Shown here: one piece after another, positions 8,839 to 15,850 of the stretch | Layout: each line of letters starts with the position of its first letter | How positions within the stretch are numbered: the stretch's first letter is position 1 | NCBI GenBank assembly: GCA_049324835.1 | Contig: JBMOMT010000019.1 | Location: 62,001 to 126,000 of the forward strand | Length of the DNA: 64,000 nt | Source of the DNA: JBMOMT01 sp049324835 | Lineage (GTDB): Bacteria; Chloroflexota; Anaerolineae; CAYNKW01 | Direction of reading: 5' to 3' | Notes under the pieces: generated by a model | The model's input: only the letters and a program-made list of their open reading frames with translations | The model's database searches: none | Told to the model about the DNA's origin: nothing | Made by a program: the position numbers and the translations under genes

Positions 8839-9348
8839 ATGCAATCGATCCAGAAAGATATGAATGACTTTCGGGGGCAACTCAGGACCGGGTCGGTACA
8901 AAAGGCATACAGAGCACTGCTCGGTTACATGATGGATCTACGAACGCATTTTAAGAACAGGTATCCAGGCTATTCCATTTCAGGGTTCTATCAGGGATAC
9001 ATGGATATGTCCTACTTTGCCATCGTCCCGCCGTCACTCAAGCATCGTAACTTGAAGGTCGCCATCGTCTTTAACTACAAAGCGTTCAGATTCGAAGCCT
9101 GGCTTTCGGGAAGCAACAGGCAGGTTCAGCAAAAGTACTGGGAACTGTTCAGCGACAGCCAATGGACTGGATACCGTGTGGCGACACCCGCCAAGGGTGT
9201 TGACTCGATCGTTGAATGCGATCTGGTCGAAGACCTGGACTTTGGTGACCTCGACGGGCTGACCGCCAGCATCGAGGAGAAAACAATCGGGTTCATCGCC
9301 GAGGTTGAGAGATTCCTCTCTGCCCATGAGACGCAGGCAAGAGGCTGA
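8839..9348 (+). CDS. Hypothetical cytoplasmic protein (DUF7000-like)
   Basis: 169 aa, no signal or membrane segment. Features: a charged helical start, then YRALLGYMMDLRTHFKNRYPGYSISGFYQGYMDMSYFAIVPPSLK and a second half with IVFNYKAFRFEAWLSG. From memory this matches a small family listed as DUF7000, with no known role. It stands alone between two inverted-repeat elements. Confidence 0.6.
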   Translation: MQSIQKDMNDFRGQLRTGSVQKAYRALLGYMMDLRTHFKNRYPGYSISGFYQGYMDMSYFAIVPPSLKHRNLKVAIVFNYKAFRFEAWLSGSNRQVQQKYWELFSDSQWTGYRVATPAKGVDSIVECDLVEDLDFGDLDGLTASIEEKTIGFIAEVERFLSAHETQARG

Positions 9349-9647
9349 GCTGCTCGGCCATCCGATGCCCTGAAGGGGGTTGATCGCAATCGTAGGGGCG
9401 GCCTGGCCCGCCGCGACGGCCCCAAAGCCCTGCAGCGCCGAGCAGAGCATTCCAAAAGCCGGTCAAGAACCCTTTTCTCACCGCAGAGAACCCTGTACTT
9501 GCCAGTCCAGGACAAGTGCGCTGAGAAAAGCAAAAAAAGCCCAAACTCGGCGGCCCCGCTGAGACCTTTTAGGGGCAGGTTTTTCGGGTGGCAACGATTG
9601 CCCGATGCTCAAGCATCGGGCTGAAAGCAAAAAGGGCGATAAATCGC
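9349..9647. other. Intergenic region with two perfect hairpins
   Basis: No gene recognised. GCCCGATGCT (9600-9609) pairs with AGCATCGGGC (9612-9621) over a two-base loop, and AGGGCGAT (9633-9640) pairs with ATCGCCCT (9643-9650). The pair of stems abuts MITE copy 3 and may be a separate palindromic element. Confidence 0.5.
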
Positions 9648-9776
9648 CCTCCCACAGGCTCCGGTAGGGGCCGTGTCCCTGTTGCCGCAATTTGTCGATT
9701 CACCAGCGTCCAGTCGGCTAAATTGTGGCACAGGATAACCGATTTCAGCCTGCGGGAGGGTAGGCTGAGCAGTTAC
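9648..9776 (-). mobile_element. MITE-like inverted-repeat element, copy 3 (left end lost)
   Basis: Same orientation and interior as copy 2 (shared GGTAGGGGCCGTGTCCCTG). The right end GGGTAGGCTGAGCAGTTAC is intact. The left terminal GTAACTGCTCA is missing, replaced by the palindrome ending ATCGCCCT. Confidence 0.8.
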
Positions 9777-9827
9777 CGGGCGAGGCCGCGCCCAAAAACC
9801 GAGACGGCGGCTTTCGGCGTTCCGCGG

Positions 9828-10484
9828 CTAGGTTCCTGAAGGCCTGCTCAGCCGCCGGTAATACGAGTGGCTGGTGTAGAGGCAGGCGGCCGGATTGTGG
9901 CCCAGGACGCGATCTTTGGCTAACAAAACCGTTGTTGGGGCTTTGGAGTGCATGAAAAACAGGCTGTCGTGGCCCACACACAGGCCCATGACCACGTTGA
10001 GTTGGGTGCCGGCCTGGGCCAGCAAGGCCGCCTGCCCCACCGGGCTGCACAAAGCTTCGAACTGGCCGGGCCGGATCTTTTCCTCATCCTTCAGGCCGAT
10101 CATTTCCTTGGGAATCGAGCCCACCTTGCAGCAGACGGTATAGACCTCGAATCCTCCGGCCATCAGGATATCGCGGGCCAGCCTGGCCTCGTGCATGAGG
10201 CCCACACAGTGTGCGATGCCCAGCGTTTCGGCGCCCAGGCGCCGGGCAAAGTCCATGATCTCTTCGATACGTGTCAATTGGCAATAGCCGGCCGATTCCG
10301 TGCGGGCCGATTCGACAGCCAGCCGGCGCACGTCCTCCTGCTCAAGGTAAACCCTCTCGACTTTTTGCAGCAGTTCCACCTCAACCGGCATGGGACAGAA
10401 TTTGGGCGGCTGTTTGCTGCCCGGCTCGGCGCTGCAGGCCTGCACGCTGCAGATGGCGCATATGGGTCCTGAATACTCGGTCAT
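9828..10484 (-). CDS. DUF1847 domain protein (Cys-rich, probable metal-binding)
   Basis: 218 aa from ATG 10484, chosen because AGGAG lies nine bases upstream; longer frames add unrelated residues. N-terminal CAICSVQAC and later Cys/His residues (AHCVGL, CCKVG, LCVGHD) fit DUF1847, a family of small Cys-rich proteins from anaerobes thought to bind metal. The body alternates beta/alpha with a conserved IRPGQFEALCSPVGQA region. Function unproven. Its upstream region holds gene debris (10689-10977) instead of an operon partner. Confidence 0.8.
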   Translation of the reverse strand: MTEYSGPICAICSVQACSAEPGSKQPPKFCPMPVEVELLQKVERVYLEQEDVRRLAVESARTESAGYCQLTRIEEIMDFARRLGAETLGIAHCVGLMHEARLARDILMAGGFEVYTVCCKVGSIPKEMIGLKDEEKIRPGQFEALCSPVGQAALLAQAGTQLNVVMGLCVGHDSLFFMHSKAPTTVLLAKDRVLGHNPAACLYTSHSYYRRLSRPSGT

Positions 10485-10688
10485 CGGCAACATCTCCTGG
10501 ATCATCTCTGGTTCGATTCCACTGAATGCAGGCCCACTATAACACCGCCTGGTGGATCTTGTCAAGCGGCTCGTCGACGCCCTGGTAGGCAAACCCCACA
10601 GACACGGGCAACGCCGAGTCCCAGGGTCCCAGGTACCAGCCTGTGAGGATGCCCGGATCGGGTTTCTCGATGCGTATCAGAAATGGTC

Positions 10689-10977
10689 TCCTTTTCCTCC
10701 TGGGGTCCTGGATTCCAGAGGGAAGCCTCAAACCGGGCTCAGCGCAGCGCGATTCCGGGCGCGGTCGCTGATGCGCAGGAAGGCCGGTGGATAGCCTCAG
10801 GAGCCTCCGCGGAAGACCTTACGCACGCCCGAACCTGGCCCCTGCGGATTCTGCGCCGTCGGTGGCGCGGCTCCAGGTTGAGTCCGGGTTGGAGGTGGAC
10901 GCAGTCGTTGGAGACCGGGCACACGCACCCAGGAGCATCAGACAGAGGCAGAAACCGGCGCGGGAAACTGCCCTCAT
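10689..10977 (-). pseudogene. Decayed lipoprotein gene with FGE/C-type-lectin-like end
   Basis: ATG 10977 opens a lipoprotein signal (RAGFCLCLMLLGAC lipobox) that stops after about 55 residues (GRA-TAA). In another frame directly after comes KVFRGGS, a stop, then GYPPAFLRISDRARN and a second stop followed by GF: the pattern of an FGE-sulfatase domain end. The normal middle of such a protein (over 150 residues) is missing. I read this as a secreted FGE-type protein reduced by deletion, frameshift and two stops. Its likeness to the neighbouring DGR target end is suggestive only. Confidence 0.4.
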
Positions 10978-11023
10978 GCGCGTTTTCTCCGCCGATACAG
11001 CCGGGCCATGCTCGGCCGAGTCT

Positions 11024-11164
11024 GGCTAAAAATCGTGAAAGGTGTCTGACCCTCCCGCAGGTTGAGGAAAAATCGTGCCTCCAGAGAGGGTTTTCATGGG
11101 CCAAAGTTCAGGGAAAGCGTATCATCCATCGAACCTGCGGGAGGGTTTCCCACAGATTTTAGCC
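11024..11164. mobile_element. Inverted-repeat element related to the MITE family (copy 4, different ends)
   Basis: The core ACCCTCCCGCAGGTT (11049-11063) pairs perfectly with AACCTGCGGGAGGGT (11132-11146), sharing the CCCTCCCGCAGG motif of the other copies. Its outer ends are different (GGCTAAAAATCGTG and CACAGATTTTAGCC). A 19-bp direct repeat, AGCCGGGCCATGCTCGGCC, brackets it at 10999-11017 and 11161-11179. It truncates the 3' end of the xanthine-dehydrogenase-type fragment. Confidence 0.65.
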
Positions 11165-11558
11165 GGGCCATGCTCGGCCATGCGCAACGGCGGATAGTCG
11201 TGGAAATTGCTCTGCTGTGTCCGGCCTTTCTCGATCGTGATGCCCGCCTTTAACGCCGCCGTCAACCCAAACACAATGCCGCCCTCCATCCGGGCCTCGA
11301 CCGTGTCCGGATTGATCACGGCGCCGCAGTCCACAGCCCACACGACGCGATGCACCCGGATCATACCGTCCGGGGTCACAGAAACCTCGACCTCCTGCGC
11401 CACGTGGGTGACCCCAAAGGTGGCATAGTAGGCCATGCCCCGCCCTCACCCTTCGGGCAGCGGGCTGCCCCAACCGGCCTGGGTGGCGGCCAGTTCCACC
11501 ACCACCCGGGCGCGCCCGGTCAGCAGCTCCCGGCGCAACTCGTAGGGGTCCAGGCCAC
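11161..11558 (-). pseudogene. Fragment of molybdopterin-binding xanthine dehydrogenase / IorB-type subunit
   Basis: One reading frame gives DPYELRRELL, GWGSPLPEG, an in-frame TGA at 11446-11448, then GRGMAYYATFGVTHVAQEV, VVWAVDCGAVINPDT, ARMEGGIVFGLTAAL and QQSNFHDYPPLRM. These are the C-terminal motifs of aldehyde oxidase/isoquinoline 1-oxidoreductase beta subunits in the right order. Where EGRGRG is expected there is EG-stop-GRG, consistent with CGA to TGA. Some 500 N-terminal residues are absent; the 5' break falls exactly at the DGR template, the 3' break at the inverted-repeat element. Clearly a relic. Confidence 0.8.
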
Positions 11559-12033
11559 CCACGGTTGTTCGGGTTGTTCCTGTTGCGGTAGGCGCAGTGG
11601 ACGTTCCTCTGGTTGTTGTTGAACGAGCCGCCGCGCACCACCCGGTGGTGTTGCGAGCCGACCCCCGCAACGCGGGGCGGGTGAGCCAGCCGCCCAGCAG
11701 GTTGCCGATCTCGGCCACCATGCCGGCGGCGTGGCGGTACCGACCCGGGCTCAGCCATTTCCAATACTCGGCCAGCCGCAGGTAGAGCCGTACCCTGGCC
11801 AGCGCCTCGTCGGCCAGGCGCAATTGTTGTAACCGGGCATGGCTGTGGCGCAGGTTGGCCATTTCCAGGTGCTCGCGCAGGTCCAAGGCGGCGTCGAGCA
11901 GGCGTTGAGTGAAGGTGAAGCGCTGCGCCCGCGGAAAGCCGTTGGTTACGGGTAGCGGCCTGGTGAGAAAATCAAAGCTGCGGGTAAAGATGACCATCTC
12001 GTGGTCTCGTGGCATTTTGATCTGGTCTACCAT
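11446..12033 (-). CDS. avd: DGR accessory protein Avd, reading on through the template into a foreign fragment
   Basis: Start ATG 12033 has GGAAGG two bases upstream. Residues 1-115 are a four-helix-bundle Avd protein: FTRSFDFLTRPLPVTNGFPRAQRF, then LLDAALDLREHLEMAN, ADEALARVRLYLRLAEYWKW and MVAEIGNLLGGW. Avd binds the DGR reverse transcriptase and the template RNA and is needed for mutagenic retrohoming. After GGW the frame continues in the wrong phase across the template repeat and ends in the IorB fragment at the TGA of 11448, so about 80 C-terminal residues are junk. Avd normally ends before or at the template; here that stop is missing. Confidence 0.8.
   Translation of the reverse strand: MVDQIKMPRDHEMVIFTRSFDFLTRPLPVTNGFPRAQRFTFTQRLLDAALDLREHLEMANLRHSHARLQQLRLADEALARVRLYLRLAEYWKWLSPGRYRHAAGMVAEIGNLLGGWLTRPALRGSARNTTGWCAAARSTTTRGTSTAPTATGTTRTTVGGLDPYELRRELLTGRARVVVELAATQAGWGSPLPEG
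11561..11644 (-). repeat. DGR template repeat (TR), truncated on its 3' side
   Basis: On the minus strand, codons read VVRGGSF, then NNNQRN, VHCAYRNRNNPNNR: a run dense in AAC codons as in DGR templates for C-type-lectin/FGE targets. Compared by hand over 60 aligned bases (TR 11564-11623, VR 12291-12350), 18 of 23 template adenines differ in the VR but only 8 of 37 other bases. The initiation-of-mutagenic-homing side (LGFRVV in the target) is not present after NNR; IorB-like sequence starts there. Confidence 0.75.
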
Positions 12034-12227
12034 GGCCTTCCACCTCGCAGCGCTGCTATGGACGCCCTCCTGGACGGGGTTAGGCGCTTCGAGACCTGAC
12101 TCAGGTCTAAAAAACCGCGCCGGCGGCGATCGCGCTTCGCGCGAATTTATCTTTCCTGGGAAAGGGGGCATTCGCCCCCTTTCCCAGACCCCATCCCCCA
12201 GAGATCAGAGTTTCAGAGTGCAGAGGA
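12034..12227. other. Spacer between DGR target gene and avd
   Basis: 194 bases, no gene. Near the target stop it is rich in short CAGAG/TCAGAG repeats (12200-12240). Further on it contains GGGAAAGGGGG and GGGGGCATTCGCCCCCTTTCCC-type inverted sequence (about 12155-12186), which may form a hairpin like those often found downstream of variable regions. Confidence 0.4.
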
Positions 12228-15161
12228 TCAGAGGGCAGAGGTGGGAGAGATGGGAGAGACCACTACCCGAAAGCCGAGGATGAGCCAGACGAGGTCCGGG
12301 GGGCCCCTGTAGCGGCACACGCAACGGGCGAGGAGACGAGGGTCGTCGAACGACCCGCCCCGCATCACCCGGAGGTAGGTACCGTCAAGTTCCAGATTCT
12401 CCCGCCCGTCCTCCGCCTTGTAGGAATACTCGAAATCGGGCTTCTCCCAGTCCTTGCCCCACACGCTCCGCGTCCACTCCCACACGTTGCCGCTCAGCTC
12501 TTCTACCCCATACGGACTTTTCCCACCGGGAAAACAACCCACCGCGCTGGTCCCGCCGATGCCGGTGTCGGTCATGTTGCACCGGTCCGCATCGAACTCG
12601 TTGCCCCAGGGAAAGATACGCCCGTCCGCGCCCCGGGCTGCTTTCTCCCACTCGGCCTCGGAGGGCAGCATCACCGTCTGGCCCTCGCTCAACTCGCCCG
12701 CCTCACGCAGCGCCTCCGTCAGCCAGCGGCAGAAAGCGACCGCCTCGTACCATCTCACGCCCACCGCCGGCTGGTTGGCCAGGTTGTATGGCTCGCCGTA
12801 ATCCGGCGGCCCGGCCACGCCCTCCTTCTCCCGCCAGGCCCAGCCGGCCGCCGTCCAGAAGCGGCGCTCGCCGTAGCCTCCCGCCTGCACAAAACACGCG
12901 TACTGGGCCACCGTCACCGGGTATTTGCCGATGCCGTACGGCGCGGGGATGGTCTGCTCGTGCTGCGGCTTTTCGTCATTCGAGGCCATCTCGTCCTCGT
13001 CGGCGCTGCCCATCAGGAACGGCCCGGCCGGCACCTGGCACCACAGGATGTCCGGCAGGACCCCCTCCCCAGCCCTCCCCCGTGAAACAGGGGAGGGAAT
13101 GACGCCCACGCCAGGCCGCGGGTCGCCAAGAACTGCCAGCGCCCGGCCGGCAGCGGCTCGCTCCACGGCCGGCAAGCGCCCGGCCTCCAGGATACGCACC
13201 AGGTGGCTGCACACCCGCTCCACCTTGGGCCGGTACCGCTCGCTCACGCCGGCCACGGCTCCGCTCTCCACCAGCGCCTGCCCGGCCAGCAGCGCGCCCC
13301 AGGCGTCGGCGTTGGGCAAGATGCCATCTTGCCCTACATCACGGTAACACAGCGCCTCCACCAGTGACCACACTGCCGAAGCGGTTCCCCGCGCTGCCTT
13401 GGCGCCGGCCAGCAGGGCCACCTCGCGCCAGCGACCCGGCCCCTGGCGGGCCAGGTCGGCCACCAGGTCGGGATAGTCGTGGTCGGTCAGGTGGCAGGCG
13501 GCCAGGTACTCCTGGAAGGTGCGGTGGGGAAAGGTATAGACGCCCACGCCGCGCGGCAGCAGCAACCCCGCCCGCTGGCTCAGGTACTCCACCAGGCGCA
13601 CCGGGTTGACGTCGGGATTCTGGCTGAGCTGCATCAGCCCACACACCAGATCACCCTCCGGCACATCCGCTGTGCCGACCGGACCGGCACCGAGCTCAGC
13701 CGAGGTGTCCCGCTGAGCGGCGTGGGCCTGGTAGGCCAGTTCCTCCAGCAGGTTCCGCACCCGGTCGCGATCCACCTTCAGCCACTCGGCCAGGCTGGGC
13801 TGCAGCACAACCACCTGCCCCTGCGCGTCGCGCACCGTCTTGGGGCTTTCCCACCAGTCCAGCAGCAGGTCCACCGTGTCGGCGTACAACTCCTCCCGCT
13901 TTTCGGGCAGGCTGCCGCCCCGCCAGGCGTGTAGACTGGCCATCAGGGTCAGCAGCAACGGGCGCTCGGCCAGGGCGTGCAGCCGCTCGCTGCCCACGAT
14001 GGCCCGCTTGAGCAGCTCGGCCCGGCCCTGGGCATCGTCGGCGTGCAGGCCGCGCAGCGCGGCGATGTGGGCGTACCAGCGATCGACGAAACGCTGAATC
14101 TGGCCGGTGGTGAAAGGCGCCAGCACCGCCTCGGCAAAGCCGGGCAGCCGCCAGTCCTGCTGTTGGTAGGCGTAGGTCCGGCTGGTGACCAGCAAACGGC
14201 AGCGGCCAAAGGTGGCGCAAAAGTCCTGCACCGCCTGCCGGATCTGCTCCCGGCGGCGGTCGGCCTCGGGCACCTCGTCCAGGCCGTCGAGCAGCAACAG
14301 GCCGCCTTTTTCCAGCAGCTCGCGGGCCAGGGGGTCGGCATACGCGCCCAGGGCGGCGGCTTGCAGCTCGGCGACCAGGAAGCGCCGCAAGTGCCCGGCG
14401 GTGGCCCGCTCGCCGGGCGGCGGCAGGCCGCGTGCGGCAAAGTCGCGCAGGACGATACGCACCGGCAGCAGCGGGCCGTGACGCCAGGGTTGGGGCTTGG
14501 GTTCCGCCTCCTCGCGCCGCCGCCGGGCTTCGTCCTCGTCCGACGGCAAGGGAGCGGTCAGCAGCGCCAGGTTGGCGTCTTCCCGGCCCAGGGCCTCGCC
14601 GGCCAGGCAGAGGGCCACAAAATTGACGAACGTGCTCTTGCCGCTGCCCGGATCACCCAACAACACCAGGCGGGCGTGGCGGTCGAGCTGGTCCACGGCC
14701 GACAGCCGCTGCCGCTCCAGGTCCCGCTCGTGGCCTTCGGCGGTCAGGGTCAGCAGGGCGGTGTAGACGGCGCCCAGGTTGAGGCGCGCCTCGGCTTCGC
14801 CGCTGGCCGCCTTGGGGTCCACGCCGGCCAGCGACAGGTGGGCTGCCGTCTCAAAGACCCGGTGCAGGTAGGCCTGCCGCAGCGGGGTGAGGTCGGCGCC
14901 CTGGGGGGCGTGGTGATGCACCTCCTTGCGCGCGCCGGGCGCCAAAACGTCACCTCTTACGTCACGCCCCACGGCCACGCCCTCCGCGCCGGCGGCGACG
15001 CTGCCGTCCTGGGCCAGGCCGCCGGCGCCGGTCTGGGTGGCCGCGGCGCCGGCCTCCGCCTCCAGCCCGGCGACGGCGGCGCGGTAGGTGTCCTCGTCCA
15101 GAATGCCTCTTTCAAACGCCTGGCGCAGTTGGGCCAGGCGTTTGGCCCTGTCGTCGGTCAT
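12228..15161 (-). CDS. NACHT NTPase with C-terminal FGE-sulfatase domain; DGR target protein
   Basis: 977 aa; start has GGAGGAGGG five bases upstream. N-terminus: a helical segment (KRLAQLRQAFERGILDEDTY), then a beta motif GVAVGRDVRG shared with the next gene. NACHT core: Walker A GDPGSGKST near residue 168, Walker B LLLLDGLDEV near 290, VTSRTYAYQ sensor, then a helical NACHT-associated region. Residues about 705-977 are an FGE-sulfatase/C-type-lectin fold (GPFLMGS, PVTVAQYACFV, LPSEAEWEKAARG, LSGNVWEWTRS, VMRGGSF...LGFRVVVSP). The fold's last strands carry the variable region. NACHT proteins act as inducible sensors or cell-death switches; here the lectin-like end is likely the ligand-binding, diversified part. 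Ligand unknown. Confidence 0.85.
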   Translation of the reverse strand: MTDDRAKRLAQLRQAFERGILDEDTYRAAVAGLEAEAGAAATQTGAGGLAQDGSVAAGAEGVAVGRDVRGDVLAPGARKEVHHHAPQGADLTPLRQAYLHRVFETAAHLSLAGVDPKAASGEAEARLNLGAVYTALLTLTAEGHERDLERQRLSAVDQLDRHARLVLLGDPGSGKSTFVNFVALCLAGEALGREDANLALLTAPLPSDEDEARRRREEAEPKPQPWRHGPLLPVRIVLRDFAARGLPPPGERATAGHLRRFLVAELQAAALGAYADPLARELLEKGGLLLLDGLDEVPEADRRREQIRQAVQDFCATFGRCRLLVTSRTYAYQQQDWRLPGFAEAVLAPFTTGQIQRFVDRWYAHIAALRGLHADDAQGRAELLKRAIVGSERLHALAERPLLLTLMASLHAWRGGSLPEKREELYADTVDLLLDWWESPKTVRDAQGQVVVLQPSLAEWLKVDRDRVRNLLEELAYQAHAAQRDTSAELGAGPVGTADVPEGDLVCGLMQLSQNPDVNPVRLVEYLSQRAGLLLPRGVGVYTFPHRTFQEYLAACHLTDHDYPDLVADLARQGPGRWREVALLAGAKAARGTASAVWSLVEALCYRDVGQDGILPNADAWGALLAGQALVESGAVAGVSERYRPKVERVCSHLVRILEAGRLPAVERAAAGRALAVLGDPRPGVGVIPSPVSRGRAGEGVLPDILWCQVPAGPFLMGSADEDEMASNDEKPQHEQTIPAPYGIGKYPVTVAQYACFVQAGGYGERRFWTAAGWAWREKEGVAGPPDYGEPYNLANQPAVGVRWYEAVAFCRWLTEALREAGELSEGQTVMLPSEAEWEKAARGADGRIFPWGNEFDADRCNMTDTGIGGTSAVGCFPGGKSPYGVEELSGNVWEWTRSVWGKDWEKPDFEYSYKAEDGRENLELDGTYLRVMRGGSFDDPRLLARCVCRYRGPPDLVWLILGFRVVVSPISPTSAL
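12291..12371 (-). other. DGR variable region (VR)
   Basis: Lies at the 3' end of the NACHT-FGE gene, encoding VMRGGSF then DDPRLLARCVCRYRGPPDL. Matches the template at 11561-11644 in all invariant residues (RGGSF, C, R, R, P), with changes concentrated at template adenines (AAC to GAC, CCT, CTC, TAC, GGC, CCC). Eight non-adenine differences show that the pair has also drifted. Confidence 0.75.
13058..13102. repeat. Intragenic palindromic insertion in the NACHT-FGE linker
   Basis: Inside the coding frame, CCCTCCCC and CCCTCCCCC are followed by GGGGAGGG, a C/G-rich palindrome encoding PSPVSRGRAGEG. This peptide is not part of either domain and falls in the linker between the helical region and the FGE domain, as for repeats that insert in frame into tolerant sites. 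Confidence 0.5.
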
Positions 15162-15179
15162 GAGTCCCTCCTCCCCCGT

Positions 15180-15213
15180 AGACCTGACAGGTTTCGGAAA
15201 ACCTGTCAGGTCT
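15180..15213. repeat. Perfect 15-bp hairpin, AGACCTGACAGG type
   Basis: AGACCTGACAGGTTT (15180-15194) pairs with AAACCTGTCAGGTCT (15199-15213) over CGGA. It contains the stop codon of the upstream gene and lies 19 bases before the NACHT gene start, so it could modulate read-through within the operon. No T-tract. Confidence 0.7.
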
Positions 15214-15658
15214 CGGAATCGCGGCCGTATTGGTGGACGCCGCCGCGGATGTCCCGACCGACGGCGATGCCGCCAGGGCCGGCGGTGACGTTGACGTTCT
15301 GCATGATGTCGCCCTCGCCGGTGTGCATCGCCTGGGACGAGGTGCCGACGGCCGCGGCGTGTTCTTGGGCCGCCTGCTGGTACTGCTTCAGCAGCGCCTC
15401 CAGTTGCGCCTTAAAGTCTGGATCGGCCTGGGCCTCGGCTTCCAGGGCCTTTTCCAGCGGCTTGTGATAGGTTTCCGGGTCTTGCGGGAACTCGGCGGCG
15501 GTTTCGGGCCGCTTTTGGCCCACCCGCTCCAGCACGGCGGTGAACAGCTCTCTGGCCGTCTCCAGCGCCTTGGGCCCGATCTCTTTGCCCAACTCGACGC
15601 CTTTGTCCAGGGCGTATTTGCCCAGGATGATGACGATAGGGGTGATGATGGGATCCAT
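15206..15658 (-). CDS. Small accessory protein of the NACHT operon with shared GIAVGRDIRG motif
   Basis: 150 aa from ATG 15658 (GAGGAGG seven bases upstream). Residues 1-25 are hydrophobic (PIITPIVIILGKYALDKG) and could associate with membrane. The middle is a charged helix (LEKALEAEAQADPDFKAQLEALLKQY). The C-terminus has MQNVNVTAGPGGIAVGRDIRGGVHQYG. The motif GIAVGRDIRG recurs as GVAVGRDVRG in the N-terminus of the NACHT protein downstream, suggesting a homotypic interaction of the effector-associated type. The two genes are separated only by a hairpin. Likely a partner or effector of the NACHT sensor; inference. Confidence 0.6.
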   Translation of the reverse strand: MDPIITPIVIILGKYALDKGVELGKEIGPKALETARELFTAVLERVGQKRPETAAEFPQDPETYHKPLEKALEAEAQADPDFKAQLEALLKQYQQAAQEHAAAVGTSSQAMHTGEGDIMQNVNVTAGPGGIAVGRDIRGGVHQYGRDSET

Positions 15659-15850
15659 TTGTTTTCCTCCTCGTACAATATGTTCGTAGTCAGGCACGTA
15701 ACGGAGTGGAGTGCCATAAGAGGCCACTCTCTCGACAGTTTATGGCGGCGAATGTGGGCACCGTGATCCGGCAGCCGGATCGATCGTCCTCCGCTGTTCC
15801 TCTGCCCCACGGCGGAGCGCCGGTTGAAATGGTGGAAAGCCCGGTGGACC

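Noticed and set aside
10689..10977. Calling the decayed FGE end a second variable region
   Set aside because: Apart from RGGS it does not align codon by codon with the template, and non-adenine differences dominate; kept as an FGE relic only.
11159..11764. 201-aa frame in the template phase
   Set aside because: It reads the template in its coding phase (VVRGGSFNNN) but runs on out of frame through IorB debris; it has no start or family outside the template.
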